64,000 nucleotides of DNA from Amia ocellicauda (GCF_036373705.1 NC_089868.1:15544520-15608519); one strand, 5' to 3'. Positions 26,041 to 45,690 are shown, numbered from the stretch's first letter. The notes: generated by a model not told the origin, from the letters alone. Program-made: numbers and translations.

Positions 26041-29000
26041 TAGCTCAAACTTATTTTTTAAGATTGCCTTTCAGAGAAAAAAATGCATTACGTTGTAATG
26101 TTTTAGTAATAATTAATAATCTATTGATATTAAATAATGCCTTTCGGAAATCATAAAGTGCTTCACAGAAAATGTATGTATTCAGCAATTATAATTGAAA
26201 GTGTACATACAGTGTCATATTTTGATATAACTGTCTGTGCTGATGAATTCAGGGTGTGTTAAACTTTATCACCATATCACAAAGCACAAAGCAGGTACAG
26301 GTGAGCATATTACAAAATATAGGCCTAGGCTAAATGTGTATGTCACACAGTATGTAATCGATTTAGACAGATCTATAAACTACAATTTTGAGATCTGACC
26401 AGGTAGAAATGCTTTTCATTCCTTATATTTGTGGTGACCTTAATAAAACTGCTATCCAGCAGAGAGCAGCTGTAACCTGGCACGAGATGAATGATTAACT
26501 CTTGGCAGCACCATCCTGAATTCCAACAATGACATTGTCATGTTTGCCAATGCAAATAAACAATTCCAGAATGAACGTGTTAAAATAGTATTACAGGATT
26601 TTAAGGAAACCCAAAAATGATGGAAAACATCATTGCAATAAAAATACCATTTAAATATATATTGAAATATGATCGTGTAAGGTATTTGTCATGTTCATAC
26701 TTTTCCTGAGTTAAGTAGCCATTTTGAATGCCTTTTACACTGATCCTAAGAAACAGACCCACTGTGTTCTTCATCACAAACAAGCTTTTCAGAAGGCAGC
26801 ATTCCATGGGCTGGCAGCATCAAACTATTCTTTTGTGCGTCTTAATTTGTTCTTCAATTGACAGCACCAGAAAAAATGTTCAGAAATGAACTGAATTAAT
26901 TTAAACGGTCACAGGGTCCTGATAGAATGTCTCCATCCCTGGTATTCCCTCATAAACCGAAATGAAACCAGTACAGATTTGTTGATTAATCTAATAAGAG
27001 CTGAGAATTCTGCCCCTTCAGTGTGATTACTGCTAGTGTGCTCCAGCAACCAAATTGGGGTTTAAATACCGGCAGAAAGCGTGGGAGGGGGGGGGAATAC
27101 TGAACAGGAAGATAGATGTATACAATATGTACGCTTGTATATATTTTGAATGTGTATACTTTTAGTCAAAGCGGCTATATATTCTATAGGCAAAGTCTGG
27201 TTATTATTGATCTGTTGCACACACTGCCATTACAAGAAGTCACAGTACTCTTTAAGTGGGGAAAGTTAGGGAACCCATCTCTCATGCCTATGGTAAAGCA
27301 ATACAGAGAGTGGCCAGGGATAGAAGAGGTATTGGAGTACACAACATGTGCTTCTCAGGTTGGGCTTGAGAATTTCTTCAGGCTGGGCAAAGTTAAAAGC
27401 TCAGCAGTGGTTAAGGTTTTGAATCTTGCCTATCTGTCTGTCAGGGTGTCGGAGGCGGCTGTATGGCAGTGTGTCGCCTCCCTCTTGCAGATGCATACAC
27501 AATGGTGGGGTGGGGCTCCAGCTGTGGGATGGTGGCATGAATGTCAGCCACTGGTGGTGATTGGTGGAGACCTTTGTGGCCTGAGATTCCACTCTCACAA
27601 ACATCTTATAGAAATGCCTTTCAGGCACTTTCCGCCTCTTTCTGTTTCCTCCTCTGCATCTCTTTCACGCTCCAACGTAGATGCCTAGGGGGCACCAGGA
27701 TGCCCGCAGTAAAAATCACAGTAACGGCTGTTTATTTTACCCTGCCTAAGTTGTGTTAGGGAGCTAACACTCCCTAAAATGAGTTGTTTACATGTACCCA
27801 TGTGTTAGTAGCAGTGTTTAAGTTGAGTACTTGTGATATTTCTGTTCCATTATTTCATTTAAATAACTTTGAAAAGTGTAACATTTCAGGATGTGATGTT
27901 TCAACATTTTACAGGTAGCAGGTAGCTTGGGTAATTCCGTTCACTAGTACTTCACCAGGACACTTTGTAACGGGACAGGATTTTAAAGTAGCCTTTAAAT
28001 TGGGCAACATTTACTCTTACCAAATTGAGTACTGCAAATGTATGGAATAAAGGCTCGTAACACATTCGTATTTGACATCTTCTCTTAATCATTAATGCAT
28101 CATAGTTCATAAACCCTAAATGTAATATTGATAATTATGCTTGATCTACCCACTGCACGCATAATGGATGAAACTGTACTTTGTACCTGTACATGAACTA
28201 TACTGTATATTGCTGTACATTGTATTTTAAGTAAATCTGTTGAAGTGTATGTTGTGACAACAGGTACTGGCGTCTCTGCTGATCTAATCAGTAACGTTGC
28301 TCAGCTGTTTGCTCGGTGGCAGGAATAAATAACAGCTGGTCAGTGTTGGCTGAGGGGTATCTTTGTTTGTTTTGTACTTTTTACAGTTGCATTAAGTTAA
28401 CATTGAATGCGTTTCCACGAGGGGATGAAAAGCATAACTGAGTAGATAAAGGTATGTATATATTGCTGAATGCAATATTTGATGAAGGAAAGCAGAAACG
28501 CACCTTTTGAAGTATTTGTAATATTACAGCAAATCCTGCGGTTTGTTCACAAAGGGGCTCCCATACCTCTTCTATCGCTGTTCTACAACTCTGCTCTTTA
28601 TTGCTTTACTGTAGGCACTGAACTCATCCCTAACTTAGAAAGCATGCTGCTTTAAAGGGTTAATGAGCTAGTTAATGATCAGGTGTCTATGGGACTCAAG
28701 GTTGTAGTAAGATTTAATAAGAGCTTCCATCTGTTTTGCCCAACGTTGCATCCTCTTTAATACAAACTGTTACTGCCACCCACATACAGAGGAGAGTGGA
28801 GGAGTGGCTCCTTTATATAGGCCTTCTGCTCTTTTGCCTCCAGTAGGCCAGTCTCTCTGCTGTATTTGACAGCATGTTGAAAAAAAATGGGAATAAAAAA
28901 TGTTATAGAAGTGTTTCAGTGTTTCCCAACTACACTGGTTTTAGCTACGTTTTCTCTAGTTCAGAAAGTCATACTGGGGGAAATGATTTCAGCCCCAATG

Positions 29001-32000
29001 AGCATCCCACCTCCATCATAGATGAGCGTTCAAGAGTATCTTTTATTTGTATTAGGAGTGAAACAACATTTTGTGCTGAAGAACTGATAGCTAGAACTGT
29101 TTTTTTTTTTTTTTTTTTAAGGCTATACTTTTTTTTCATTTTAGTAAAAGGGCCTTATTAGATTCACATTTCTATTTTAAACCATGTTATTGTTTCCCAC
29201 AATAAAAGGTTTCCTCAAACCCGCCTAAATACATTCAGAAGTTTACAATCCGACTGACTTGAAACCTAGACCGGGATGCAGTTTGTCAGACACTAGTTTG
29301 TTTTAGATTTAAAGAAGCAATCAGAGGCAAGAGGCAGACCGTTAGACTCCAGAGAAGCTCAGAACGTCTCTCATTTCCCCAGCTTTAACATTGCTCTTTT
29401 TTAACAATAATTCTTATTCACTTAATATAATATTTGTTTTCGATAAGGGAGTTGTTTCTTTTATCAAGAGGTTCACCACAGGCAATTATAATGATAATGA
29501 AATTCATCCACATGGTTCATAAAGCCAACTCGTGTCTCGCTCAAACAAGGGTATTCTTCCTGCTATAAATTCCAGTGGGAGGGGGTGTACCTCTATAGCG
29601 CTGCCTGAAGATGCCAAAACGCCTTGTAAAATATTAAGGCATTTCGTAAGAATGTGTATATCCATCCAGTATAAACTATTTCTTATTTTCACACTGAACA
29701 AAAGCCTTATCCACATTTGTTTTAGGTATTTTTTCATACTAATCAAGTACTGAGAGAAGAAAATGTCCACAATGGTTTCTACAACTGTTTTAATTCTATA
29801 AACAAGGCAGGGCTGCAATTCAAATCTTTTGGTCTCACAAATTGTAAGAATTATGTATATGTAGACCTCGCATCACTGCATACATTATATTAGACTGCCT
29901 TTAAATGAAATCTCGATTTCAAGTTGACTCAGTAATTCGACTGCCTTTTGTCGTAGTTACAGGTTGCAGTAATAACAATAAAAATGTATTTCTGTTGTAT
30001 GTGAAACTCAATACAGTGGCAACGATCAATGCCAAGTGACAAGTACTTACCCCAGGCAAACCCCCCATTTCATCGTCAAAATATGTATAGTTTGTTAGGA
30101 CTTGAAGTCACAGACCTCTTCATACTGACTTTAAATCCAGATTAACACTCAAGGTGAAAATGGCTGTCCCCTTAGCGCCTTGTCAATATTGGTTCACATA
30201 TTACAAGGTCTACTCACTGCTGCCTTTTGCCAGTAGGCTGAATGAGAGATCATATTTTACTGAGTCCAGGGCCTGAATTACTCTGTCAGGTGCCAGTGTT
30301 GTCTCCTAGCTGGGGTGGTGTAGGTTCATTCAGGCGTTGAGCAAGTACCAGCGCCACGCCTGCCACTGTAACCTTGTGGAAAAACACGAGGAATGCAGGT
30401 CTCTACTGCTGCACGTTACCTGCACAAGGGATGTACTCGAATTAGAATACGTTAAAATAATGAATTGCAATATGCCTTAAAACATTTTCCCCAATCAAAG
30501 ATATAATAAACGCATTTAAGGGACTTCAGTTTCATGTGGAAAAAAAAACACGGAAGATTATTTACCTCTGGTACAAGTGCTCTAATACGATTTATCTAGA
30601 GATCTTAATGAGAGTACTTTGTATTGTGCTGGCCGTAGGTATGCAGGTGCAGCTCATTCAGTGTGTTTCTGTTGACAAAATCTCTCTGTAACATCATAAC
30701 AGAAGTGACTCAATAATCACCCCCTTCCCATCCCACACCTTGTGTCAGTGCTGCCAGAGAATGAATGAATTGTACAGGGCTGACTGTGCGAGCGGTTGGC
30801 CTTGTCTGGTGAGTTTCTCCAGTGGAAGGTTCCCTTAACCACCACCTCTTTCTTATTGAGCATCGCATCAAGCCGTTGATGTTGTCTGGTGACATTCCTA
30901 GGTCATCTCAACCAGCTGGCCTCACGAGGAAAGGCATTACTGATGTCAGGATGGGGAAAGATGAGGCCGGGATTACATCGTTTTGGGTCAAAGGTTAGGA
31001 AAATGTAGATAGTACTCCGTAGTAGATTTGATTTTGATATACTGGAAAGCGGAGGTCCAGATTGACATGGGACCAATTAGATAATGAAGAATTAATGTAA
31101 AGTTGATGAAATACACTGGCATCATTGTGGCAGGTGTACTTATCAGATTGTACATGTCTGACTATAGAAGAAAGTCTTGTTCCACAGTGTGGCCAGGGAT
31201 GAGAAGGAATGCGAGTGACATGAATATTTTCAGCCCTTCTCCTGTGGGAATATGGGCACATATTTGGCCCCTCCCAAGCATAGCCCAGAGGCGTGTCAGT
31301 GATTGGACTCCTCAGCTATCATAAACGGAGGGAATGTAACAAATTATATCTTTCTGCCTAGCAAGTCTTTCAAGCATTGCTGAGAATGTGGATATCTGTA
31401 TTTGTGAAACTTAGCGAGGGACCCATCTAGCAAGCAAGGAGCTCTGTTTCTTTACACAAACTTACAATTCAGTGACATCATTTCCCACATGAGTGAAAGT
31501 CTTGGTGCTGGTTGGGTTAGAAATTAAATGTTTAGGTGAAAAGCGAAGTCTGTAGTTTTTGTTGTTGTTGTTTTTAACCCTTTCACCACAGGTGCTAGGA
31601 TTGTGCTGTTAAGACAACCTGATTGGTGTTCAAATGTTGATGATACACACATCTTCTATAGCAACTCCACTGTGCTCTCTTTCCCTTCTAAGTGAATTAA
31701 TGTCTTCATCATTTTGTTGAACTATACCTTGAGATACCTCAATATCAACAATAAACTCAATAAAAAATACTATAATTAATTCTATGTGCAGATCGTGGTC
31801 TGTAATCTGGATGTTGACGTGGGCCTGGCTGGGACTGCCCATCTGAATCTGTTGAGATTGATCACATAACTATGAGAGTAATCTCCTTTTTCTTGGAGCA
31901 TTTCAAGATTTGGGAGAAGAGCAAGGTAAAGAAATGAAAGTGAGCATATGTGTATAAATATACATATCCACTTTCTTAGTGGTAGCAGTGGGACTTGGTT

Positions 32001-32734
32001 GACCTGTCCTCAGGCTGTGAGATGCTCTACAAGGTTCTGGGCTCAGATCCAAGGGTCTGTGTTGTCAGGCACATGTCTTCCAGCTCAATAGGTAGATGAA
32101 ACCAACCTCCTGCTTCCTCTGTTGCCTAGAGACCATTGAAAGTGCAAAGACCTTTGTCCGGTGGAGTTAGCGCCGGGGTGAACTGCAAAAGCCGGAGCAA
32201 ATTAAAGTCGGGGATATTGCACTTTCTAATTCTGTAATCAGTCGGGCAGCCAGCCAGTCTGCCAGGTTTGCCTGGTGCACTGGTTTATGTACAGTGTGGG
32301 CTGAAGGATGTCCATAGCCATGAGCAAAAGTCTGTAAAATGGAGGGATACTTGCATTTGCTGCCAAATTCCAGTATTCATTTGGTCGTCTCACTCCATTC
32401 ATGTTCTCAAATAGCAGTATAAACTCATCAGAAAAACATTACCTCAATTTATGAGAATGTAGTAATGGAGTAACACTCCAGCTAGCAGTCTGATGCAGCT
32501 CTTGTTTTATAAGATGCAGGCTCTAACTCCATGCATATACAGTAGGGTAACAACAGTGTTTATGCTTTGTAGTATTATAAAACAACCTACCTTTCCAGAA
32601 GGTAATGTTGTGGAAATTGTGCAAATTGTTTTTGGAAAGCTGCTCATATCAACAAACTGTAACATAGGCAAACATGTTGTGAAGCAACAGAAATGAACGT
32701 GAGAGAACTTGCTGAAATGGAAACATGATGGGGG

Positions 32735-32878
32735 CCACTGCTGTGGTACCCTTGAACAAGGTACTGTACCTAGATTGCTCCAATTAAAACCCAGCTGTAT
32801 AAATGGCTAATTGTATGTAAAATAAGGTGATGTATTATAACACATGAATAAGGGGATCTGCTAAGTTATCTAATAATG
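32735..32878 (+). repeat. Partial copy of the SINE-like dispersed repeat, opposite orientation
   Basis: The words cccttgaacaaggtactgtacc, ttgctccaattaaaacccag, ctgtataaatggctaattgt and ggggatctgctaagttat follow in order. They correspond to the reverse complement of the copy at 18811-19035. It is diverged but colinear. Confidence 0.6.
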
Positions 32879-34559
32879 TTTGTAAAGGGTATGAAGAAAA
32901 CTTTCCCTTTTCTTTCTCAAGACTGTACTGTACACACTGCCAACATTTATCGGGAGAATTATGTAAAAAGGAAACTTGAGTATGCAGAGGAGAATTGCAA
33001 AACTCATAATTTCCTAAGGAAGTTGTGAATAACTTGAAGATAACGTTCACTTTCAAAGACCCGGTCCATTTGTGCTGGGGGGAAAAAATGAAACGTTTCA
33101 ACTTTTGTCTGGAGATCCTTCACATTTGTGTCATTTTCTGTTGCTCCTGATCTCTGGGAGCCGTATTCCTGTCTCTATCCAGAGCAGGGACTGATTTCCA
33201 CTCCAGCCTGTCTTGTTCCTCAGCCTCCCTCCACCCTCCTCCCTCCACCCGGCAGGGAGAGCTGGTTAGACTGGACCTGCTTGATTGCACTGAAACTTGG
33301 GAATGTATCTGGTGGCTCGTTAACACAGAACGGCTGCTTGGCTGAGGAATAAACTGCAGAGGCATTTGGCACGTAGTGAATTTATCATTTCACAATTAAC
33401 GTGAGCATTAAAATAAACTAATGGCATGAACTAGTCTGAGATAAATAGCAGAATGGAATTTTTATTTGTAACCATTGTCAGCTCTCAAGAAAAGCGTGGA
33501 AGATTCTTATGTATAATAAACAAAAAATACGTATTTTAAAATAATTTGAGCACTTCTGACTAGAACCCTTCCCTACCCCTTCTTTGCTTGATTCACGAAA
33601 ACATCACTGGGTCTCTCACATTTCAATAAAGTAATGAGCCCTGTGGCTGAGAACAGTGCAGCAAATGTTGAGAAGGGGAGATGATTAAAAATTAATGCCT
33701 TATATATGTCTGATGCCCACAGATAATAAGACCACAGAGTACACGGGTAGCGTACTGCACAACAGGGAAAAACAGGTCTTTGGCCAGGAAAAAACGTGCG
33801 GTTGCAGGAGTGCCCTAAATGTAGGCCTCAAAAAAATAGTCCAGTCTTGTGACTTCAGTCCTTGTAGGCTCTATATGCAATTCTGCTGCTGTGAGATGAG
33901 AGAGAGATTGTAACTGTAACACACCAGGCCTAGCTTCCTCTGTTCTGTCTTTACTGTTACTCAGTGTCACCTCCCTTTGTTTTGTGTTTTTTGCCTTTTT
34001 GTGTGTGTAATTTCTAGGTAGAAACACTCAAAACATTTGGTCTACTGAATACACACATTGCTTGTTTGGGTTTGTACTTTTGCTGTAACGTATTTAGTCT
34101 TGAACATGAATCTTGTTAGTGTATCTAGAGCTCAGGTTACTGAGAGCTGCCTTTGAAACACTTCTATTTATGACCGGGGATTCCCTCAGGTGGACGCCTT
34201 GAGCGGAGTTAATGCGAGATAAAAACTGACACTGACACAAGTATTAAAGAGACCGACTGAGAGAGAAACCAGCTTAAAAGAGAATAGTCAAATATGATTA
34301 TAAATACTGAATGCCATTGCTATTTCTTTGTGTTGACAAGTTTTAAAGAAGTGGGTTCTGCCTTTAACAGGGTGTTCTCATTAACTTGTTCAATAAGGGG
34401 ACTTGTGTCTCTTTAACACTTTTCACAACCTCATTCCACTGTACAAGAAGTTGCTTCACGCCACCCGAGGTGCTACAAATATCTTGCTAGCAAAGTCAGA
34501 TTTGTAGAAGCCGCCCACTTTTAAGAGCTAACTAGCCACTCCCATTCTCTTTTTACCAT

Positions 34560-35021
34560 TTTTACCTATCGCGAGGGGAGCCGCTAGGCTGAGGGTGGGA
34601 GGGGAAAAGGAAGGATTTGGAAGCTTTAAGTACAGAGCACGGGAGAGCGGCTGGGAGGATCTTATCTCAACCCCCCCTTCCCTCTGAGTGTGTGCATGTT
34701 TAAACTGAGGAGGGTGTGTTCCCTTGTAGGCCTGTTTTTTCTCTCTCTCTCTCTCTCTCTCTCTGTGAACTGGTTATTCATCCAGCTTGTGTGACTCAGG
34801 GAGGGTGGAGACTCGGAGGGCTGCAGTACCAGTCACACTTTGTCAGTTTCTCTCTCTCCCTTTTTTTTTTTTTTTTCCCTCTTTCACTCTCTCCCTTTTT
34901 CCCTTTTTCCTTTCTCCCTGTCCTTCTCAATATCCCTCCAGTGAGCAGGGACTTGGGGGTCAGTTCTTCTGACACAACCTGCTTCTCCCAACTCCCTGGA
35001 TCAGAAGTCATACAGAAGAAC
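34560..35021 (+). promoter_or_regulatory. elovl1: Probable elovl1 promoter and noncoding first exon
   Basis: GC-richer sequence with gcgagggga and cgggagagcgg words is followed by a pyrimidine-rich 5' leader containing (CT)12. It ends in a strong donor, gaacag|gtgagt, at 35021/35022. The first coding exon of elovl1 (40915) is preceded by an acceptor at 40890, so an upstream noncoding exon must exist, and this is the best plus-strand candidate. The transcription start is not determined. The CpG-rich patch at 21640-21960 is an alternative or additional start. Confidence 0.45.
34741..34764 (+). repeat. (CT)12 microsatellite
   Basis: A perfect CT dinucleotide run following a T-run, inside the probable elovl1 leader. 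Confidence 0.95.
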
Positions 35022-40890
<5,869 letters not shown>

Positions 40891-40914
40891 GAAGGACAGG
40901 AAACGGAAGTCAAG

Positions 40915-42833
40915 ATGCTTATAGAACTGGGAACGAGAGCGTTTGAACTCTACAATGACTTCTTGACGAAAACGGGTAAGCACACAACATGACTGAAGTG
41001 CTGGCTGTTTTTATTTTTATTGTCACTGCTGCAGCAACTATTAAGATGTAATTTGCTAGCTGTAGTCTAATCCAGTCATGCTGTGTAACAAAAGGTGAAT
41101 TTTAAAGTTACTTCATCAGTATACGTAACACATTTAATGTATTCTAGGGCTGAAGTCTTTTTTTCTTTAATGTAACAGTCATCCACAAGGTCACAAAAGT
41201 TGTGTGGTACAATTGTACCAACGGAGCATCATAATTACTTATCTATATTGTTGGTTATTTAATAACCAAGACAATCTGTTACTCTAAGAACCTTTTGCAA
41301 AATCCAGGGATCCTCAATTTTTCTGGATTATTGTATTACCAATTTTTTTTGTCATCCTCTGGATTCCTTTATGCACACCTTTTAATAGTAATGTTTGAGT
41401 TTCTTGTTATAGGTCATTGGATTCGGTAGTTGTAAGACCTCCAGGAACCTGCTGATGTTTGTCTTGTGTTTTTCAGACTCCAGGGTGAAGCCCTACCCCC
41501 TGATGCAAACTCCAGTCCACATGACGTTAATTCTGTTGACCTATGTGTTCTTTGTGCTGTATCTGGGGCCACGCATCATGGCCAACCGGAAACCCTTTCA
41601 ACTCAAGTGGGCCATGATTGTGTACAACTTCTCCATGGTTGCGTTGTGCTCCTTTATAGTTTATGAGGTGAGCAGACGAACATAACTGTCTGTGATATGC
41701 CCTGAACATTCATACTACCCTATCTGAAACGTTTTTACTTTGCTGAGCCCGAACAGTTGCTACCAAAAGTACTGGGGTCACAGTCCCTCTTTTGTGCATG
41801 TCTTTGTTACAGTTGCACTCTTTTAGTACCAGTAGAAATGACGACGTAATGAATTACTTATTGCTATACTTGGCACCTTCCACTGCATAGATTAAACGCT
41901 AGGACTCGTGCTGGGAAGGCATATCAATGTGGAAAGGAGTAGCGCTTGAGCACACCTAATGAGATTGTGTTAACTGGTGACTGTAGCCAAAACACTAAGG
42001 TTACTGAAAGGTTGAATGTGTTAAAAAAATTAAAATAAATACAGGAAATGGAAGCCTACATTAACCTTTCAGACATTTTTATTAAGGGGAGCTTTAATCT
42101 TTACCCTTACCATGCAGCTGGTGATAAGGATGCACACAGCAGCCTGATTGGTTGGCTTTACGTAATACTTAGTCCTTTCCTTCATTTTCCTTCAGTTCAT
42201 GATGTCTGGATGGGCGACCACCTACACTTGGAGATGTGACGCTTGCGATTATTCAAACAGCCCACAAGCTCTCAGGGTAAGTAGGGAGATTCAATTAGGT
42301 GTATATTTCCTACTGGATGCTTTTTTTTTTTTATTCTCCTTTCTATTCTCTATATAACATCGATTTTATAGTCAAAATAAATCCAGTGTCACAGTGAAGT
42401 CCATCCGCACCTCTGGACAAAGTTCCAAATGAGAGAACAGTTGATTTAATCTTATTATTCTTTCTAAAAAAATCAGGACTTAATCCAGCCATTGCATGAG
42501 GGATCTGACAGACCGTTCCAGCTGCATGGCTTGGTGGTCTTATTCAGATTCCCACGTTTCTGTGTAAACAATTGCTACTGCTATAAGCACTGCTTCCTTT
42601 CCGCATGTGACCTCAGATTCTCCTTTAGGTTGACTTTGGAGCATTAATTTCCTCCAGACTATAGAGCTTCGTCAGCGTATGCCATTCCTGACATTTCCGG
42701 AACTTTGGTTTGCAGGGTGTGCTGAACTTCCTGTCAAGCTGGATTGTTATGAATAACGTATGTAGTAATTGTAGAACACCTGTAAGAAGAACACGAATGT
42801 AGATGCTGCCCTGGACAAGGGCATGTGCTAATA

Positions 42834-42870
<37 letters not shown>

Positions 42871-45253
42871 GTTTACATATTATACTGTGATGTCTATTAG
42901 CAGAAGTTTGGGGGCACTTAATAGATCACTGGCCCCGACTTTAGTTTGTTTCAATTTTCCTAACTGTTTCTTTCTTGGCATTAGATGGTTCGAGTTGCCT
43001 GGTTGTTTTATTTCTCCAAATTCATTGAACTATTGGACACGGTAAGTCTTATGTGTTACAATGTGTTTTTTTTTGTCTCCATTTGTTAACATTCCCACCA
43101 CTTTTGTATTATTTATAAATTTTTAACACAAAATTCACAAAGCGAGATGGAAACTGATCACAACTGAACAGAAGCTGGAGGGAACAGGAATTTGTCCACA
43201 TGTTGTTGGAAATAAACACCAATATGACTCCTAAGATAAAGAACGGGATATTTGTGTGCGCAATGAAAAGGCTGCAAACATGAGGGGAATTGAAACTATT
43301 CATTGTTTTCACCCACGCTGTCATTGTAAGTCGCAGAAGGCTTTGCGTAGCCGCTGCTCCTGTGTGCTGGGCTGAGGATTGTGATGGTGGTTGATGTTGT
43401 TGTTTTTTTTTTTTTTTGCAGGTTTTCTTCGTCTTGAGGAAGAAGCACAGCCAGATCACCTTCTTGCACATTTTCCATCACTCTGTCATGCCATGGACTT
43501 GGTGGTGGGGGGTTACAATTGCACCTGGTAAGTTTCAAGTTTGTATGGGAAGGTGTCTAGACCTCAGAAAGCACACGGATTTGCTTAAATAGACAACTAA
43601 TACAAGAGAGTATTCCTAATACTGAGTAAAAGAGAAATCTATACAAAGAGAATGTAGGGGAATTCAATTGTTCTATTCACCATTATCTATAGTATGATCA
43701 ATATTATAGTTGTTTTGTTTACCATGTTCCCACCTTCATCGTTCACATCATATAACGTAATGATCTCTTCATCTAATCGTTTGCTAGCAGTTAGACAGTG
43801 GCTTTTTTTTCAGAATCAGGGTTGTATTGGGGCTGCTCAGGCAGTGCGTCAAACTGGGTAAGTATAGAGTTGTTGTAAACAAGGGTGGATTTTAATGTCC
43901 TCTCCCCTTTAGCTTCATAGACATTTCGTTGGCAAGGAGGTGTGGCCTGCAAATCTGGGTTGATAAGTCCTTGCTGGGCAGAACCTCAGGTGGTATTCAT
44001 CTGCAGGAGATCGATATTTTAATCCACCCCTGTTCACATCCGCATATGTCAAACTTCTACTGGACGTGGGATTCCTTGGTGCTGGCCACTTGTATTTTAA
44101 TACCTCTAACCCTGTGAAAGGTTCAAACTATGAATGTCAATGATTAGCCAGAATAGAGCAGGTTCCTATCTTAGTGACATAGACTGTGTCCCTCTGAATG
44201 AAGGGATGCACTTGGTATTCAGTATAATTAAAAAAAAAAAAAACTAACACTGACTGACTGCACAAGAAAGCAGAGGGTCTGCTTTTCTCAAGGCCTGGTT
44301 TTCAAAATCTGATTATAAGCACTGAGAACAAATACAATTTAGGAGTCACACGTTTGAAGAGGAACAAGTCATGCTCAATTATAGATATATAAAAATAGGG
44401 AACTTAGTACAAACTCAGTTTTTAAATTCCAGGCCTACACATTTTTTTCCAAAAGGTTTTGTGGTTCACCTTTCTTTTTCCAGCTGGGCTCTTTCAGTGG
44501 ATGGGAAACGCACCAAGTCCAGATACAGCCAGGTATTGTACAATCCGAATGTGAGAACTATACTATTTGCATGTTTTTCATAATTACTGCAGGGGGAATG
44601 GGTTCGTTCCACGCCTTGGTCAACTCCGTAGTGCACGTCATCATGTATTTTTACTATGGACTGGCTGCTGCTGGACCCAGATTCCGGAAATACCTCTGGT
44701 GGAAGAAGTACATGACCGCAATCCAACTTGTAAGTGCAGTTATTTGTTTTTCTTTCCCCCTAGTATCATTACCAGGAATCAACTTTACCAGTACATGAAG
44801 CTGATCGTCACAGACAGTTCATTTCAGAACATCTCATTGTACTTAGTTATGTCTAAAGCACTAAACTGTGTATTGAAGATTTAAAGTGCCTATAATTTAC
44901 AAGCATTCTATTCAGATAACTTATCTGATTCGATATTGACTTGACATTTCTCTCTCTCTCAGGTTCAGTTTGTTCTTATCTCGATCCACGCTAGCCAGTA
45001 CTACTTCATGGACAAGTGTGATTACCAGATACCTCTCTTCATCCACTTGATCTGGATGTATGGCACCTTCTTCTTCGTCCTTTTCTCCCATTTCTGGTAC
45101 CAGGCCTACGTGAAGGGCAACCGACTGCCCAAGGTCATGGAGAAGCAGAACGGCACGGAGCCTGTTGTGGCCAATGGCAAACATATGGAGAATGGGGTGG
45201 CCCATCAGGAGAAGAATGGCAGCGTCCTCCAAGGCAAAATGAAGGAAGTCTAA
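40915..45253 (+). CDS. elovl1: Very-long-chain fatty acid elongase 1, complete, 7 coding exons
   Basis: Coding exons are 40915-40975, 41477-41667, 42196-42276, 42985-43041, 43422-43527, 44593-44729 and 44963-45253 (stop TAA). All junctions are GT-AG and in phase, giving 307 residues. ELOVL enzymes are multi-pass ER membrane condensing enzymes that start each two-carbon extension of fatty acyl-CoA; ELOVL1 prefers saturated and monounsaturated C20-C26 substrates. The catalytic histidine box HIFHH is at residues 146-150. Other family blocks are [36 protein letters not shown] and the VHVIMY segment. The C-terminus KMKEV fits a KxKxx ER-retrieval signal. ELOVL1 and ELOVL7 are close relatives; ELOVL1 is chosen for the [12 protein letters not shown] and TAIQLVQFVL words and for the tail-to-tail cdc20 neighbour, as in human. 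Fish can have elovl1a and elovl1b, and I cannot separate these with certainty. Confidence 0.93.
42800..42868 (+). repeat. Tail fragment of the SINE-like repeat with (AAT)n microsatellite
   Basis: The words gctgccctggacaagggcat and gtgctaataaat lead straight into (AAT)n at 42830-42868. It lies inside elovl1 intron 3 (between coding exons 3 and 4). It matches the tail of the dispersed repeat seen at 18811-19035. Confidence 0.65.
43877..44037. repeat. Possible small inverted-repeat element in an elovl1 intron
   Basis: The left end gtaaacaagggtggatttta and the reverse complement of the right end (gtgaacaggggtggattaaa) match at most positions over about 30 bases, enclosing roughly 100 bases. No clear target duplication is seen, so identity as a MITE is tentative. 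Confidence 0.35.
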
Positions 45254-45690
45254 TGGACAGCAAAAAAAGAAAGAAACAAACAAACAAACATCATAAAACC
45301 ACCATGGATTCCAAAGTATATATATTTAAATATATATATAAATATAATTTTTTTTTCAGATTACCTTTTTTATGCACAAAACATGGGAGATGAAATGGCC
45401 GATGGACTGTTCCTTTCCTCTTGTCATGAGAAAGCTGACTGCGGAGCATTATGAATGAAGAGAAGACCACCACCCAAGTCACCTTCACTGACGTTGCCTG
45501 CAAGCCCAGGGTCAAAACTGCCTGTGTTAGCCACCGAGGGCCCCCTCTCCCCTTCCCCCCCGCTTTAATAGGGCAGGCATGACTCCCCCCCACTTAGCTT
45601 GAGAGAAAGCCAAGTTCTTTAACAGTGATGTACAGTTCTTATGGAGAAACTTGAATACTATTGTAAATAAAGAACAAGAATCAAACCCAT
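45254..45690 (+). other. elovl1: elovl1 3' UTR
   Basis: Noncoding sequence after the stop. A canonical AATAAA at 45666-45671 is the likely poly(A) signal, so the mature end should lie near 45685-45695. Confidence 0.6.
45666..45671 (+). terminator. elovl1: Poly(A) signal AATAAA of elovl1
   Basis: The first canonical AATAAA after the stop codon, about 410 bases downstream. Confidence 0.6.

Larger units (their letters stand above)
21961..34559. other. Long noncoding stretch between the promoter-like patch and elovl1
   Basis: No coding gene can be supported. A 190-codon open frame at 27116-27688 shows no domain and no splice context. The stretch contains a hAT-like MITE (23514-23636), a poly(A) tract (25728-25759), two partial SINE-like copies (25961-26040 and 32735-32878) and a T-run near 29099-29118. 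The rest is unassigned AT-rich sequence. Confidence 0.4.

Noticed and set aside
27116-27688. 190-codon open frame on the plus strand
   Set aside because: No family signal or exon structure, and the composition changes abruptly along it.
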